Positions 10,082 to 21,815 of a DNA stretch of 64,000 nt are shown here, piece by piece (within the stretch, counting starts at the first letter, position 1; the number at the start of each line of letters is the position of its first letter). Source of the stretch: Stutzerimonas zhaodongensis (GTDB lineage Bacteria > Pseudomonadota > Gammaproteobacteria > Pseudomonadales > Pseudomonadaceae); the NCBI RefSeq assembly GCF_003696365.1, contig NZ_RFFM01000002.1, positions 496,001-560,000 of the forward strand, given 5' to 3'. The notes below the pieces were generated by a model that was given only the letters and a program-made list of their open reading frames with translations, was not told the origin of the DNA and did no database searches. Both the position numbers and the translations under genes were made by a program.

Positions 10082-10387
10082 ATGTACCGAACGCTTATCC
10101 CAGTATTGTCTATGGCGCTCTGCTTCTCAGCATACGCCGACACCATCCGTGTTCCCGTTGGGCAGCAGGGACCAGATCAACTGTCCATGCCCAGCCGAGG
10201 GGACTCGAAGAACATCGTACTTGATCGCTTCGGCCTAGCTGATGAAGAGCGCCCGCCCGTCGGTCATCCGCCCATCACACGTTGGGATTACCGTTACTTT
10301 TCGGTTTACTTCGAAGGTGACCGCGTCATCAATAGCGTGCAGCATCATCAACGCATCGCACCACCACAGCGAGATACACAACCGTGA
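10082..10387 (+). CDS. Small exported protein of unknown function
   Basis: 101 residues from the ATG at 10082. A clear Sec signal peptide is present: MYRTLIPVLSMALCFSAYA, with likely cleavage before DTIRVPVG. The mature part is polar, with the stretch RWDYRYFSVYFEGDRVI near the C-terminus. I do not recognise a named family. It follows the PilZ stop by 2 nt and overlaps the next gene by GTGA, so it lies in a PilZ-exported protein-GDPD unit. Periplasmic location is inferred from the signal peptide. Confidence 0.75.
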   Translation: MYRTLIPVLSMALCFSAYADTIRVPVGQQGPDQLSMPSRGDSKNIVLDRFGLADEERPPVGHPPITRWDYRYFSVYFEGDRVINSVQHHQRIAPPQRDTQP

Positions 10388-11106
10388 CCTTGATATACGG
10401 CCACAGGGGTGCCAAGGGCGAAGCCCCGGAGAATACCCTAGTAGGTTTTCAGCAATGCCTGACGCATGGCGTGCGCCGGTGCGAACTGGATCTGCATCTT
10501 TCCAAAGACGGCGAGCTGATGGTCATCCATGATCCGACCCTCAAACGTACAACCGGGCGACGCGGGAAGGTAGTCGAACAAGATGCAGAGGACCTGATCC
10601 ATTATGACGCCCGCCAGGGTGGACCGGGCTGGAAACATCCCTGCCCAATCCCGAGGCTTTCAGAGCTGTTTGAAAAGTGCGACTTCGATCATTGGCAGCT
10701 GGAAGTCAAAAGTGCATCGAGAGTTCGGGCAGCACGCACGGTCCTGGCCATAAGAGAACTGGCCGAGCATCATGGACTGCTGGAAAGAATCACCGTGACA
10801 TCCGGGTCACGAGAAGTTTTACGGGCATTGAAGCGGCTGACACCTGAACTGTCCTGCGGCCTGGTAGCCGAGTACGCCTGGCTCGACCCACTCAAGGTCG
10901 CAAAGCAGTACGGTTGCGATCTGTTGGCCTTGAAATGGACGCTTTGTACCCCGGAGCGGATCGCAAAGGCCCGCCAGCAAGGTCTTCACGTTTCGGTCTG
11001 GACGGTCAACGAGCCTGCGTTGATGCGCAGATTGGCCGATTTCGGCGTCGACAGTTTGATTACAGACTACCCCGGGCTCGCTGTCACAACGCTGCGCAAT
11101 GGATGA
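10384..11106 (+). CDS. Glycerophosphodiester phosphodiesterase family protein
   Basis: 240-residue cytoplasmic-type GDPD, which hydrolyses glycerophosphodiesters to glycerol-3-phosphate and an alcohol. The N-terminal motif YGHRGAKGEAPENTL holds the catalytic HR and E-N-T; later ELDLHLSKDGELMVIHDPTL holds the metal-binding E and D and the second catalytic His. The C-terminal VWTVNEPALMRRL and GVDSLITDYP are typical. No signal peptide. The start is GTG at 10384, overlapping the previous stop (GTGA). Confidence 0.9.
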   Translation: MTLIYGHRGAKGEAPENTLVGFQQCLTHGVRRCELDLHLSKDGELMVIHDPTLKRTTGRRGKVVEQDAEDLIHYDARQGGPGWKHPCPIPRLSELFEKCDFDHWQLEVKSASRVRAARTVLAIRELAEHHGLLERITVTSGSREVLRALKRLTPELSCGLVAEYAWLDPLKVAKQYGCDLLALKWTLCTPERIAKARQQGLHVSVWTVNEPALMRRLADFGVDSLITDYPGLAVTTLRNG

Positions 11107-11189
11107 AAAGCGAAGCGACCATCAGACGCCCCGCTCCACCTGATTTCAAAAGCTCTCCCGATTCGGCCAACGCCAGTCACGAGTATCCT

Positions 11190-11218
11190 CTCCGACCGGC
11201 TCAGGCCACCGGTCGGAG
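11190..11218. terminator. Hairpin between GDPD and sthA (possible two-way terminator)
   Basis: A perfect 10-bp inverted repeat, CTCCGACCGG at 11190-11199 and CCGGTCGGAG at 11209-11218, with a 9-nt loop. It sits between two convergent genes, ending 4 nt before the sthA stop. No clear T-tract follows on either strand, so intrinsic termination is likely but not proved. Confidence 0.5.
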
Positions 11219-11222
11219 GCGC

Positions 11223-12617
11223 TCAAAAAAGCCGGTTTAGCCCATCGAACGCAGCGACGCGGTAGGCCTCGGCCATCGTCGGATAGTTGAACGTAGTATT
11301 GATGAAATACTTGATCGTATTAGCCTCGCCGGGCTGATTCATGATCGCCTGACCAATGTGTACGATCTCCGACGCCTGATAGCCGAAGCAGTGGACACCT
11401 AGTACCGCCATAGTCTCACGATGGAACAGGATCTTCAGCATGCCTACCGGCTCTGCCGAAATCTGCGCCCGCGCCATGCTTTTGAAGAAGGCCTTGCCCA
11501 CTTCGTAAGGAATCTTCGCCTCGGTAAGTTCTCGTTCGGTCTTGCCGATCGAACTGATCTCCGGAATGGTGTAGATACCCGTAGGCACATCGTCGACAAA
11601 TCGCCAGCTGTCATTCTCGACGATGCTACCCGCTGCCGACCGTCCCTGGTCATATGCCGCGCTGGCCAGCGAAGGCCAGCCGATCACATCACCAGCGGCA
11701 TAGATGTTCCCCACCTCGGTGCGGTAATGCTCATCGACTTTGATCTGTCCGCGACTGTTGACCTTCAGCCCAATGTTTTCCAGTGCAAGCTTATCGGTAT
11801 TGCCGGTTCGGCCATTACACCAAAGGAACGCATCCGCCTTGATCTTCTTTCCGGACTTCAGATGCAGAATGACACCGTTGTCCACCCCTTGAACGCGCTC
11901 GTACTCCTCGTTATGGCGGATTAGCACGTTGTTATTACGCAGGTGGTAACTCAGCGCGTCCGAAATCTCGTCGTCAAGGAAGCTTAGCAACTGATCGCGG
12001 TTGTCGATCAGATCGACCAGCACACCCAAGCCACTAAAGATCGAGGCGTACTCGGAACCGATTACACCGGCACCGTAAATGATCAGACGGCGCGGGGTAT
12101 GGCTGAGCGTCAGGATGGTGTCGCTGTCGTATATACGAGGATGAGAAAAATCGACGTCCGCGGGACGATAAGGGCGAGAGCCAGTAGCGATGATGAACTG
12201 GTTAGCGACCAGTGTTTCCACCATGCCGTTGGTATTCACTACCTCGACGGTTTGTTCATCTGCAAAACTGGCGGTGCCAAAGAAAAGATCGATCCGGTTG
12301 CGGGCGTAGTAGCCGGTGCGCGAGGTGACCTGCTTTCCGATAACGCTCTCAGCACTTTTGAGTACGTCAGGAAATGAAAACCAGCGCGGCTCGCCGATCT
12401 GGCGGAACAGCGGGTTGGTGTTGTACTGCATGATCTGGCGCACCGAGTGACGCAGCGCCTTTGAAGGGATGGTACCCAGGTGAGTTGAATTGCCTCCCAC
12501 ATGCGGCCGGCTATCTACCACGGCAACCTTGCGTCCGGCCTTGACCGCGTTCATTGCCGCGCCCTCGCCAGCAGGCCCTGAGCCCAATATCACAACATCG
12601 TAATTGTAGACAGCCAT
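11223..12617 (-). CDS. sthA: Soluble pyridine nucleotide transhydrogenase
   Basis: FAD flavoprotein that moves reducing equivalents between NADPH and NAD+; cytosolic. 464 residues from the ATG at 12617 ([20 protein letters not shown]), the usual SthA length. The FAD-binding [13 protein letters not shown] is near residue 11 and the second Rossmann motif [13 protein letters not shown] at about residue 180. SthA lacks the redox-active disulfide of related reductases; here the region [15 protein letters not shown] shows Thr/Ser-type residues in place of CXXXXC, as expected. It lies downstream of the nqr operon on the same strand. Confidence 0.96.
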   Translation of the reverse strand: MAVYNYDVVILGSGPAGEGAAMNAVKAGRKVAVVDSRPHVGGNSTHLGTIPSKALRHSVRQIMQYNTNPLFRQIGEPRWFSFPDVLKSAESVIGKQVTSRTGYYARNRIDLFFGTASFADEQTVEVVNTNGMVETLVANQFIIATGSRPYRPADVDFSHPRIYDSDTILTLSHTPRRLIIYGAGVIGSEYASIFSGLGVLVDLIDNRDQLLSFLDDEISDALSYHLRNNNVLIRHNEEYERVQGVDNGVILHLKSGKKIKADAFLWCNGRTGNTDKLALENIGLKVNSRGQIKVDEHYRTEVGNIYAAGDVIGWPSLASAAYDQGRSAAGSIVENDSWRFVDDVPTGIYTIPEISSIGKTERELTEAKIPYEVGKAFFKSMARAQISAEPVGMLKILFHRETMAVLGVHCFGYQASEIVHIGQAIMNQPGEANTIKYFINTTFNYPTMAEAYRVAAFDGLNRLF

Positions 12618-12783
12618 ATTCACCCCTGAACATGCAGCAGGCAGCCCTGCCGCTGTTAACAAATTAGGTCGACTGGCAGCAGTGATTACTGGCTGCCGCC
12701 CAAGTCATAGCGCTGATGAATGCATCAACGCGAAGTGCAGCCTCGATGATTTACGTCGCAACCAATAGCCCGTGCATCTCGGG

Positions 12784-13014
12784 TCAGCGTTTGGTTGCGT
12801 CGTACGCCAGTTCCGAATCCGCTTCCTCGCTGGCCTGTGCGTTGACTTCATCGCACTTCTCACGGCTACCGCCGCAGATCGAGCATTCTTTTTCGATGCC
12901 CAGATTGGCAATACCGCCACAAGATCCAGCGATGGGCTTACGTCCCATGATCACGCCTATGGACATGCCGAACACAACCAACAACATCACAAGAAAAACA
13001 ATCAACCAGGTCAT
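12784..13014 (-). CDS. nqrM: NqrM, iron-delivery factor for Na+-NQR
   Basis: 76-residue DUF539 protein. One membrane helix at about residues 2-22, then four cysteines at 32, 44, 47 and 54 (SCGG, ECSICGG, KCDE). NqrM is known to supply iron for the NqrD/NqrE centre during assembly. It overlaps the apbE stop by ATGA and ends the nqrA-F/apbE run, the usual arrangement. About 165 nt without a gene separate it from sthA; that stretch holds an imperfect GGCAGC...GCTGCC hairpin at 12675-12697 that might end the operon. Confidence 0.93.
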   Translation of the reverse strand: MTWLIVFLVMLLVVFGMSIGVIMGRKPIAGSCGGIANLGIEKECSICGGSREKCDEVNAQASEEADSELAYDATKR

Positions 13015-14036
13015 TGCTCTGCTCCTCCACCAAAAAGCTCATCAAAGGCTTCAGTGCTTTTGCTTAGAAATTCCTGTCCTTCGCGGATAACGAAGAACGC
13101 CGCGATGTTCCGCTCTGTCGCATAGGCCAACCCCCGCTCCGGACCCATAACCATGAGCACAGTAGACAACCCGTCTGCACGTAAAGTCGAGGGATCGACG
13201 ACCGTGACCGCCGCCAGATGGTGATTGATCGGCGCTCCGGTCTGCGGGTCAAGCGTATGCGAGTAACGAATGCCGTCACGTTCGAAATAGTTGCGGTAAT
13301 CGCCTGAGGTCGAAACAGCCAGGCCATCCAGCTCGACAATGCGCTGTGCGACTCGCTCGTTATCCTTGGGTGCTTCGATAGCGATCCGCCACGAAGCCCC
13401 ATCCGGCTTCAGCCCCCTCGCCTTGAGTTCGCCGGTTATCTCTACGAGATAACTGCTGACACCCGCCGACTCGAGCATGGCTGCTACCCGATCCACCGCA
13501 TAGCCAGCTGCAATACTGTTGAAATCGACCTGGACGGCTCTTTCTTTGCAGAGCTGTTCGCCGGAAACCTTCAAATAACGATGGCCGACATCTTCGCGGG
13601 CAGCCGCAATTTCATCAGCCGTTGGCACTCGCTCACCTTTTCCTTGAGGGCCAAAGCCCCAAAGATTCAATAGCGGTTCTATCGTCAAGTCGAATGCGCC
13701 GTTGCTTTCGTCTGAAAGCTGCTGACCGGCCAAGACCAACTCGCGCACACCCTCGGGCATGGCCATGCATTCGCCCGCGGGCAATGCATTGAATATCTCG
13801 ATGTCCGAATCGGATCGGTAGGTTGATAACTGCTTGTCGATATCTGCAAGGATCGACTCAGTGTCACGCCAAAGCTGCGCCTTATCGGCAGCGCCGCTAC
13901 CGGCGACATATTTCACCGTGTAGGTACTACCCATGGTCGGCCCGACGAAACTTTCTATCTTGTCCTGAAACAGACAGCCCGTCAGGGCTGCCGCCAAGGC
14001 GGCAACGATGACGGGCTGAAGTAACGCGCGAATCAT
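13011..14036 (-). CDS. apbE: FAD:protein FMN transferase (lipoprotein)
   Basis: Attaches FMN covalently to threonines of NqrB and NqrC, using FAD. 341 residues from the ATG at 14036. A lipoprotein signal (AALAAALTGC, lipobox Cys21) places it on the periplasmic face of the inner membrane. The FGPTMGSTY-type motif appears as VGPTMGSTYTVKY, and the metal/FAD region reads VSTSGDYRNYFERDG with SHTLDPQTGAP. The start is chosen to put the lipobox near residue 20; it lies 1 nt past the nqrF stop codon. Confidence 0.95.
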   Translation of the reverse strand: MIRALLQPVIVAALAAALTGCLFQDKIESFVGPTMGSTYTVKYVAGSGAADKAQLWRDTESILADIDKQLSTYRSDSDIEIFNALPAGECMAMPEGVRELVLAGQQLSDESNGAFDLTIEPLLNLWGFGPQGKGERVPTADEIAAAREDVGHRYLKVSGEQLCKERAVQVDFNSIAAGYAVDRVAAMLESAGVSSYLVEITGELKARGLKPDGASWRIAIEAPKDNERVAQRIVELDGLAVSTSGDYRNYFERDGIRYSHTLDPQTGAPINHHLAAVTVVDPSTLRADGLSTVLMVMGPERGLAYATERNIAAFFVIREGQEFLSKSTEAFDELFGGGAEQ

Positions 14037-14037
14037 A

Positions 14038-15261
14038 CTAACCGCCGAAGTCGTCGAGCAGAATGTTCTCTGGTTCAACACCAAGATCGGTAAGCATCTT
14101 GATCACCGACGCGTTCATCATCGGCGGGCCGCACATGTAGAACTCACAGTCCTCAGGAGCGGGATGGTCCTTCAGATAGTTCTCGTACAGCACATTGTGG
14201 ATGAATCCAGTCGGGCCATCCCAGTTGTCTTCAGGCTGCGGATCGGACAACGCCAAATGCCATTTGAAATTTTCGTTCTCGGCCTGCAGCTGGTCATACT
14301 CCTCAACGTAAAAGGCTTCACGCATTGAACGAGCGCCATACCAAAAGCTCATCTTGCGGGTCGATTTCAAACGCTTGAGCTGGTCGAAAATGTGCGAGCG
14401 CATGGGTGCCATGCCGGCACCGCCGCCGATGAAGACCATTTCGGCATCGGTGTCCTTGGCGAAAAACTCACCGAAGGGTCCATAGACCGTCACTTTGTCG
14501 CCCGGCTTGAGGCTGAATACCCAGGATGACATTTTGCCTGGCGGCAAATCGTCCTTGCCTGGCGGTGGTGATGCGATACGGATGTTGAACTTCACCAAGC
14601 CAACTTCTTCTGGGTAGTTCGCCATCGAGTAAGCACGGATGACCGTTTCATCTACCTTGGAAACATATTTCCACTGGTTGAATTTGTCCCAGTCGCCGCG
14701 ATATTCCTCCTGAATGTCGAAGTCCTTGTAGCGGACTTCGTGCGGCGGACACTCCAATTGGACGTAACCACCAGCACGGAAATCAACGTTCTCACCCTCT
14801 GGTAGCTTGAGAGTGAGTTCCTTGATGAAGGTCGCCACGTTCGGGTTGGAAAGGACCGTGCATTCCCACTTCTTCACACCGAAGACTTCTTCCGGCACTT
14901 CAATTTTCATGTCCGCCTTGACCGGGGTCTGGCAGGACAAACGCCAGCCTTCGCCAGCCTCACGACGGGTGAAATGGGACTCTTCCGTCGGCAGCATCTC
15001 ACCGCCGCCGCTTTCGACCACACACTTGCACTGAGCGCAGGTGCCACCGCCGCCGCAAGCTGACGACAGGAAGATGTTATTTGCAGCCAGCGTTTGCAGA
15101 AGCTTGCCGCCGGCGGGGACAGTAATAGTGCGTTCGCCGTTGATCTCGATGTTCACGTCACCGCTGGAAACCAGCTTGGCGCGCGCCGCGAGGATGATCA
15201 CCACCAGTGCAAGCACGATGGCAGTGAACATGCCGATGGCGAGGAATATTTCGTAACTCAT
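14038..15261 (-). CDS. nqrF: Na+-translocating NADH:quinone reductase subunit F
   Basis: NADH-oxidising entry subunit. 407 residues: an N-terminal helix (about 5-27), a 2Fe-2S domain with Cys69, Cys75, Cys78 and Cys110, an FAD domain with RAYSMANYP, and an NADH domain with [12 protein letters not shown] and FYMCGPPMM near the end. All cofactor motifs expected of NqrF are intact and it ends FGG as usual. It is the last nqr structural gene, 15 nt after nqrE. Confidence 0.98.
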   Translation of the reverse strand: MSYEIFLAIGMFTAIVLALVVIILAARAKLVSSGDVNIEINGERTITVPAGGKLLQTLAANNIFLSSACGGGGTCAQCKCVVESGGGEMLPTEESHFTRREAGEGWRLSCQTPVKADMKIEVPEEVFGVKKWECTVLSNPNVATFIKELTLKLPEGENVDFRAGGYVQLECPPHEVRYKDFDIQEEYRGDWDKFNQWKYVSKVDETVIRAYSMANYPEEVGLVKFNIRIASPPPGKDDLPPGKMSSWVFSLKPGDKVTVYGPFGEFFAKDTDAEMVFIGGGAGMAPMRSHIFDQLKRLKSTRKMSFWYGARSMREAFYVEEYDQLQAENENFKWHLALSDPQPEDNWDGPTGFIHNVLYENYLKDHPAPEDCEFYMCGPPMMNASVIKMLTDLGVEPENILLDDFGG

Positions 15262-15276
15262 CAGTTCATCCCGTCC

Positions 15277-15885
15277 TTACAGCTGTACGCCAGAGAAAGA
15301 CATGAAGCCCAGCGACATCAGTCCGATGGTGATGAAGGTGATCCCCAGGCCCTGGAGGCCATCCGGCACGTCGCTGTACTTGAGCTTTTCGCGAATACCG
15401 GCCAGCAGAGCAATGGCAAGCGCCCAGGACAGACCCGAGCCAACGCCATACACCGTGCTTTCCGCCAAGTTGTAATCACGCTCGACCATGAACAGCGTAC
15501 CGCCCATGATGGCGCAGTTAACCGTGATCAACGGCAGAAAAACACCCAGCGCGTTGTAGAGGCTTGGCACGTACTTATCGAGCGTCATCTCGAGGATCTG
15601 CACGATTGCCGCGATTACGCCGATGTAGCTGAGCAGACCCAGAAAGCTCAGGTCCACTTCTGGCAAACCGGCCCAGGACAGAGCTCCCGCCTTCAGCAGA
15701 TAGGTGTAGATCAGGTTGTTGGCCGGGACGGTAATGGTCTGCACCACGATAACCGCGATACCCAGGCCTATCGCCGTTTCCACCTTCTTTGAAATGGCAA
15801 TGAAGGTACACATGCCGAGGAAGAACGCCAGCGCCATGTTCTCGATGAACACGGCCCGGACGAACAGGCTGATGTAATGCTCCAT
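15277..15885 (-). CDS. nqrE: Na+-translocating NADH:quinone reductase subunit E
   Basis: 202-residue integral membrane subunit with about six helices; paired with NqrD around the membrane iron centre. [20 protein letters not shown] and [13 protein letters not shown] are characteristic, the latter with the conserved Cys. It overlaps the nqrD stop by 1 nt. Confidence 0.97.
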   Translation of the reverse strand: MEHYISLFVRAVFIENMALAFFLGMCTFIAISKKVETAIGLGIAVIVVQTITVPANNLIYTYLLKAGALSWAGLPEVDLSFLGLLSYIGVIAAIVQILEMTLDKYVPSLYNALGVFLPLITVNCAIMGGTLFMVERDYNLAESTVYGVGSGLSWALAIALLAGIREKLKYSDVPDGLQGLGITFITIGLMSLGFMSFSGVQL

Positions 15886-16553
15886 TAGTAAGCCTCCTTG
15901 TTAGAGACTTGCGGCGCCATCTTGAACGAAGGCTTCTCGACCTGCTCCTTCTTCCAGGCGCGGATGCCCCAGATGAACAAGCCGATCAAAAAGAATGCGG
16001 AAGGCGGAAGCAGCATCATGCCGTTCGGCAGATACCAGCCACCATCATTGACCACCGGGAAGATGGTGTAGCCCATCAGCTTCCCTGCACCAAACAGCTC
16101 GCGAATGATGCCGAGCGCGATCAGCATGGCGCTGTAGCCGAGCCCGTTACCCAGTCCGTCGAAGAACGACAGCATTGGTGGGTTCTGCATGGCGAAGGCT
16201 TCGGCGCGCCCCATCACGATACAGTTGGTGATAATCAAACCGACGAATACCGAGAGTTGCTTGGACAGCGAAAACGCGTACGCCTTGAGCACCTGATCGA
16301 CCAGGATTACCAATGAGGCAATGATCACCATCTGCACAATCATGCGGATCGAGCCAGGGATCTGACTGCGGATCATCGAAATGAACAGGTTGGAGAATGC
16401 AACCACCAGCGTCAGCGCGACGGACATCACCAGCGCTGTCTTGAGGTTGGAGGTTACCGCCAACGCCGAACAGATCCCGAGAATCTGCAAACCGATGGGG
16501 TTGTTGTTGAAGACCGGATTTAACAGGACTTCCTTGATAGTAGGTTGCGACAT
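15885..16553 (-). CDS. nqrD: Na+-translocating NADH:quinone reductase subunit D
   Basis: Membrane subunit homologous to NqrE. 222 residues from the ATG at 16553 ([13 protein letters not shown]); a TTG two codons upstream is possible but weaker. About six membrane helices; the conserved Cys lies in [13 protein letters not shown] and another in [13 protein letters not shown]. It starts 2 nt after the nqrC stop and overlaps nqrE by 1 nt. Confidence 0.97.
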   Translation of the reverse strand: MSQPTIKEVLLNPVFNNNPIGLQILGICSALAVTSNLKTALVMSVALTLVVAFSNLFISMIRSQIPGSIRMIVQMVIIASLVILVDQVLKAYAFSLSKQLSVFVGLIITNCIVMGRAEAFAMQNPPMLSFFDGLGNGLGYSAMLIALGIIRELFGAGKLMGYTIFPVVNDGGWYLPNGMMLLPPSAFFLIGLFIWGIRAWKKEQVEKPSFKMAPQVSNKEAY

Positions 16554-16555
16554 GA

Positions 16556-17341
16556 TCAAGCCTCCCCAGCGCGCAGGTTAGCGATAAATGGACCGAAGCC
16601 GTTTCCGCCCAGCCAGAAGTGCAACAGGTTGTTGACACCGTTACTGGTAAGGGTTGCACCGGCGAGAGCGTCGACCTGATGGTCGGCGCGCGGACTTTGC
16701 GGATCGACGCCGCCCTTGACCACCTGAATGGACAGCTTGCCGTCGTTGAATAGCTCCTTGCCCTGCCACTGGCTGCGCCATTTCGGATTATCGACTTCCC
16801 CGCCCAGACCTGGGGTTTCGCCGTGCTGATAAAAGCCCAGGCCCGCAACAGTATTAAGGTCACCTTGAACGGCCATGAAGCCATACAGAGTGGACCACAA
16901 GCCGTAGCCACGGACCGGCATGATCAGCTTATCGAGCTCGCCATTCTCTTCGACGATGTAAACGACGCTATAGCGCTCGCGGCGTTTGATCGAAGCAATA
17001 TCTTCACTTCCGGGCAGCGCCTTGGACAGTTCTGGGTCCTTGGCAGCGACCAGCGGATCGAAGGTATTGGCATCGAACTCATCGCTGTAAGCGCCGGTTT
17101 CCAGGTTGACCAATTTGGCCACGATGCGCTCTTTGTAAAGCGCCTTGACCTGGTTGGCCGACATTCCGGCCTCACCCAGCCCTGCGATTGCCAGAATGCT
17201 GCGCTGCTTGTCGAGCTGACGGTTTTCCAATTGCGTGGGACGCAACGCAACTGCCGCCCCCGCAACGAACACCGAACACACCAGGCAGACCAGCAAGGCC
17301 ACGACTAGCGTGCGGGCGGTGGATTCTTTTTGACTAGACAT
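16556..17341 (-). CDS. nqrC: Na+-translocating NADH:quinone reductase subunit C
   Basis: Periplasm-facing subunit carrying covalent FMN. 261 residues from the ATG at 17341, which overlaps the nqrB stop by 8 nt. A single N-terminal helix at about residues 11-33 is followed by the FMN domain. The FMN attachment motif reads [12 protein letters not shown], with Thr230 the expected acceptor for ApbE-dependent flavinylation. The apbE gene is in the same operon. Confidence 0.97.
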   Translation of the reverse strand: MSSQKESTARTLVVALLVCLVCSVFVAGAAVALRPTQLENRQLDKQRSILAIAGLGEAGMSANQVKALYKERIVAKLVNLETGAYSDEFDANTFDPLVAAKDPELSKALPGSEDIASIKRRERYSVVYIVEENGELDKLIMPVRGYGLWSTLYGFMAVQGDLNTVAGLGFYQHGETPGLGGEVDNPKWRSQWQGKELFNDGKLSIQVVKGGVDPQSPRADHQVDALAGATLTSNGVNNLLHFWLGGNGFGPFIANLRAGEA

Positions 17342-18545
17342 TACGTGCCAGCCTCCGCTTGATATTGGCCTGAATGACGAAGTGGTCAATCAACGGTGCA
17401 CAAAGGTTGGCAAACAGAATCGCCAGCATCATGCCTTCAGGGAACGCCGGATTGACTACACGGATCAACACCACCATCACACCGATGAAGATGCCGAAGA
17501 TCCACTTGCCGGTATTGGTCATGGATGCAGATACAGGGTCGGTCGCCATGTAGATCATGCCGAAGGCGAAGCCGCCAACCACCATGTGCCAGTACCAGGG
17601 CATGGCAAACATGGGATTGCTATCCGAGCCGATCAGATTGAACAAGAAGCTCAGGCCGATCATGCCGATCATCACGCCCGAAACGATGCGTATCGAGGCA
17701 ATCTTGGTCATCAGCAACACCGCACCGCCGATGAAGATGGCCAGCGTACTGGTCTCACCCAGCGAGCCGTGAATCGTCCCGACGAACGCGTCCATCCAGG
17801 TGATGCCGCTGGCGATCACGTTTTCCATCCCGCCAGCGAAGCTGAGGCTGAGTGCGGTTGCGCCGGCAAACCCATCCACTGCGGTCCAGACTTCATCACC
17901 CGACATCTGTGCCGGATAGGCAAAGAACAGGAACGCGCGGCCTGTAAGGGCAGGGTTGAGGAAGTTCTTGCCGGTGCCACCGAAGATCTCTTTGCCGATC
18001 ACGATACCGAAGCTGATACCCAGCGCGACCTGCCATAGCGGAATGCTAGGCGGCAGCGTTAGAGCGAACAGAACGGACGTAACGAAGAAACCCTCGTTGA
18101 CTTCGTGCTTGCGAATCGAGGCGAAGAGGACTTCCCAGAAACCGCCAACAATGAAGGTCACCGCATACACAGGGATGAAATAGGCTGCCCCCTGAATGAA
18201 GTTATCCCACAGACTGTTGGGATCGAAGCCAGCCAACGCACTGATCAGCATCATTCGCCAGCCTTCCTGGTCCGCCAGCAGATCAGGGCTCTGTGCGTAA
18301 ATCAGGTTGGCCTGGTAGCCAGTGTTCCACATGCCGAAGAACATCGCCGGGAAGGTGCAGAGCCAAACCGTGATCATCATGCGCTTGAGGTCAATGCCGT
18401 CACGCACGTGAGCAGTGGTCTTGGTTACGCTGCCTGGGCGATAGAGAAAGGTGTCCGCGGCTTCGTAGAGTGCATACCACTTCTCATACTTACCGCCTTT
18501 CTCGAAGTTGTGCTCGATCTTGTCGAGGAATTCGCGAATGCCCAT
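17334..18545 (-). CDS. nqrB: Na+-translocating NADH:quinone reductase subunit B
   Basis: Large membrane subunit with covalent FMN and riboflavin, forming much of the Na+ path. 403 residues, about ten helices. The flavinylation motif is [11 protein letters not shown] with Thr230. The late motif RALMNTGK-type region is seen as [13 protein letters not shown]. It starts 3 nt after nqrA ends and overlaps nqrC by 8 nt. Confidence 0.98.
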   Translation of the reverse strand: MGIREFLDKIEHNFEKGGKYEKWYALYEAADTFLYRPGSVTKTTAHVRDGIDLKRMMITVWLCTFPAMFFGMWNTGYQANLIYAQSPDLLADQEGWRMMLISALAGFDPNSLWDNFIQGAAYFIPVYAVTFIVGGFWEVLFASIRKHEVNEGFFVTSVLFALTLPPSIPLWQVALGISFGIVIGKEIFGGTGKNFLNPALTGRAFLFFAYPAQMSGDEVWTAVDGFAGATALSLSFAGGMENVIASGITWMDAFVGTIHGSLGETSTLAIFIGGAVLLMTKIASIRIVSGVMIGMIGLSFLFNLIGSDSNPMFAMPWYWHMVVGGFAFGMIYMATDPVSASMTNTGKWIFGIFIGVMVVLIRVVNPAFPEGMMLAILFANLCAPLIDHFVIQANIKRRLARNV

Positions 18546-18548
18546 TCC

Positions 18549-19940
<1,392 letters not shown>

Positions 19941-19962
19941 CTAAAAGTCGAATTGCACGACG

Positions 19963-19985
19963 CGCGCTGAACATATATCAGCGCG
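19963..19985. repeat. Inverted repeat in the nqr leader
   Basis: Perfect 8-bp arms CGCGCTGA (19963-19970) and TCAGCGCG (19978-19985) around a 7-nt AT loop. It lies about 80-100 nt before nqrA inside the predicted 5' leader. It could be an mRNA hairpin or an operator; the sequence alone does not decide. Confidence 0.5.
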
Positions 19986-20020
19986 ACGCTATGCCGCGGG
20001 CCCAGGTAGAAATCCGCCCG

Positions 20021-20050
20021 ATTATAGAGGCCGCGACCCGTGACTGACCA
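20021..20050 (-). promoter_or_regulatory. Probable sigma70 promoter of the nqr operon
   Basis: On the minus strand a perfect -10 TATAAT (20021-20026) is preceded at 18 nt by TGGTCA (20045-20050), four of six matches to TTGACA. This predicts a start near 20014 and a leader of about 130 nt that contains the inverted repeat at 19963-19985. Confidence 0.5.
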
Positions 20051-20160
20051 CCCAAGGTCTTCCAATTTTTTGACTGAAGACAAGCGGTCATCAACAACCG
20101 ACTATTGACGCTCTGGCGCTTGAGGCGGTTGAGTCAGTCAATTCGCGACATTCTTGCTAA

Positions 20161-20190
20161 CAAAAAACGGGAGCCTAAGCTCCCGTTTTC
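20161..20190 (-). terminator. Intrinsic terminator of gap
   Basis: Stem AAAACGGGAGC/GCTCCCGTTTT at about 20164-20188 with a 4-nt loop CTAA, read on the minus strand into a run of six T. It lies just past the gap stop and before the nqr promoter, a classic rho-independent terminator. Confidence 0.85.
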
Positions 20191-20205
20191 ATCTACCCGT
20201 GTTGA

Positions 20206-21657
20206 TCAGCGGGGGAATGCAGGCGGGTTGACCCCGGCCATGTCTTCCATCACGCGAACCACCTGACAGCTGTAACCGAACTCGTTGTCATACCAGACGT
20301 ACAATACGACCCGATTATCGCTGCAGATAGTGGCCTCAGCGTCGACAACACCCGCATGGCGGGAACCAACGAAATCGGTGGAAACCACTTCCTGCGAGTT
20401 GACGAAATCGATCTGCTTCTGCAAATCCGAGTGCATGGCCATCTGGCGCAGGTACTCGTTGATCTCTTCGCGCGTCGTGGCCTTTTCGAGGTTCAGGTTG
20501 AGGATCGCCATGGAGACGTTCGGCGTCGGAACGCGGATGGCATTACCGGTCAGCTTGCCCTTGAGTACCGGCAGCGCCTTGGCTGCGGCGGTGGCAGCGC
20601 CTGTCTCGGTGATAACCATGTTCAGTGCGGCACTGCGACCACGACGACTGCCTTTATGGAAGTTGTCGATCAAGTTCTGGTCGTTGGTGTAGGAGTGCAC
20701 TGTCTCGACGTGACCATTGACGATGCCGTATTGGTCGTTCACTGCCTTGAGCACCGGCACGATGGCGTTAGTGGTGCAGGATGCAGCCGAAACGATCTTG
20801 TCGTCGTCAGTGATCTCGCCATGGTTGATACCGTGAACGATGTTCTTCAGCTCACCCTTGCCCGGGGCGGTCAGCACCACGCGAGCAACGCCCGGACACT
20901 TGAGGTGCTGGCTAAGGCCTTCGGCGTCACGCCATTTGCCGGTGTTGTCGACCAGCAGCGCATTCTCGATGCCGTACTGGGTGTAATCCACCGAGGCCGG
21001 GTCGTTCGAGTAGATCACCTGAATCAGGTTGCCGTTGGCAGTGATGGTGTTGTTTTCAGCATCGATGTGAATGGTGCCGTCGAACGGACCATGAACCGAG
21101 TCGCGGCGCAGCAGGCTGGCGCGCTTGACCAGGTCGTTGTCGGCGCCCCTGCGTACTACGATTGCGCGCAAGCGCAGGCCATCGCCACCACCGGTTTTTT
21201 CAATGAGGATACGCGCCAGCAGACGACCGATACGTCCAAAGCCGTAGAGCACGACGTCGGTGCCTTTGTGTACGCCAGTGGTGTTGCGCTTACCTGCTAC
21301 TTCAGCCAGCTCGTCACGTACGAACTGGTCAAGCGTACGACCGTTGCCTTCAGCCTTGAATTTGGCAACGACCTTACCCAAATCAACAGACGCAGCACCC
21401 AGATCCATATCGCTCATCGTCGTGAGGATCTGATGTGTTTCGTGTACGGCGAGTTCGGCTTCATCAGCCTGGCGATGGCGTGCAAAACGATGGGCCTTGA
21501 GTAGCGCGATCACCGAGCGGTTGATCAGGCCACGGCCGTAGATGGAAGTCACCACGTTGTTGTTACGATACAGCTGACCAATCAGCGGAATCATCGCTTC
21601 GGCGAGGGCTTCTCGATCAATCCATTCACCAAGACACTGGTCGGGCTTCTGAGTCAC
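20206..21657 (-). CDS. gap: Glyceraldehyde-3-phosphate dehydrogenase, long form
   Basis: Interconverts glyceraldehyde-3-phosphate and 1,3-bisphosphoglycerate with NAD(P). 483 residues, against about 335 for classic GAPDH. The Rossmann motif GFGRIGR starts only at residue 139, so there is a roughly 130-residue helical N-terminal extension. The catalytic Cys294 is in SAASCTTNAIVP, with the downstream TVHSYTNDQN and the C-terminal WYDNEFGYSCQVVRV. It is divergent from mfd. This long form next to mfd is typical of Pseudomonas; whether it serves glycolysis or gluconeogenesis cannot be read here. Confidence 0.93.
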   Translation of the reverse strand: MTQKPDQCLGEWIDREALAEAMIPLIGQLYRNNNVVTSIYGRGLINRSVIALLKAHRFARHRQADEAELAVHETHQILTTMSDMDLGAASVDLGKVVAKFKAEGNGRTLDQFVRDELAEVAGKRNTTGVHKGTDVVLYGFGRIGRLLARILIEKTGGGDGLRLRAIVVRRGADNDLVKRASLLRRDSVHGPFDGTIHIDAENNTITANGNLIQVIYSNDPASVDYTQYGIENALLVDNTGKWRDAEGLSQHLKCPGVARVVLTAPGKGELKNIVHGINHGEITDDDKIVSAASCTTNAIVPVLKAVNDQYGIVNGHVETVHSYTNDQNLIDNFHKGSRRGRSAALNMVITETGAATAAAKALPVLKGKLTGNAIRVPTPNVSMAILNLNLEKATTREEINEYLRQMAMHSDLQKQIDFVNSQEVVSTDFVGSRHAGVVDAEATICSDNRVVLYVWYDNEFGYSCQVVRVMEDMAGVNPPAFPR

Positions 21658-21815
21658 GGGCAGTTCCTTCCAACATGTAGGGGCTGAGAAAAAGGGCTAC
21701 ATTATGACGGCGCACCCTAGCGCCGGCAATCTGTGCAGCGGAAACACTGACAGCGTCCCGCGCGGATAGTTACAATCCGGGCGGTCCATTTTTTCGACCG
21801 GAGTCACGCCCACTC

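Noticed and set aside
20356..21504. 382-codon plus-strand frame antisense to gap
   Set aside because: Shadow of the GAPDH gene; no ribosome site or family.
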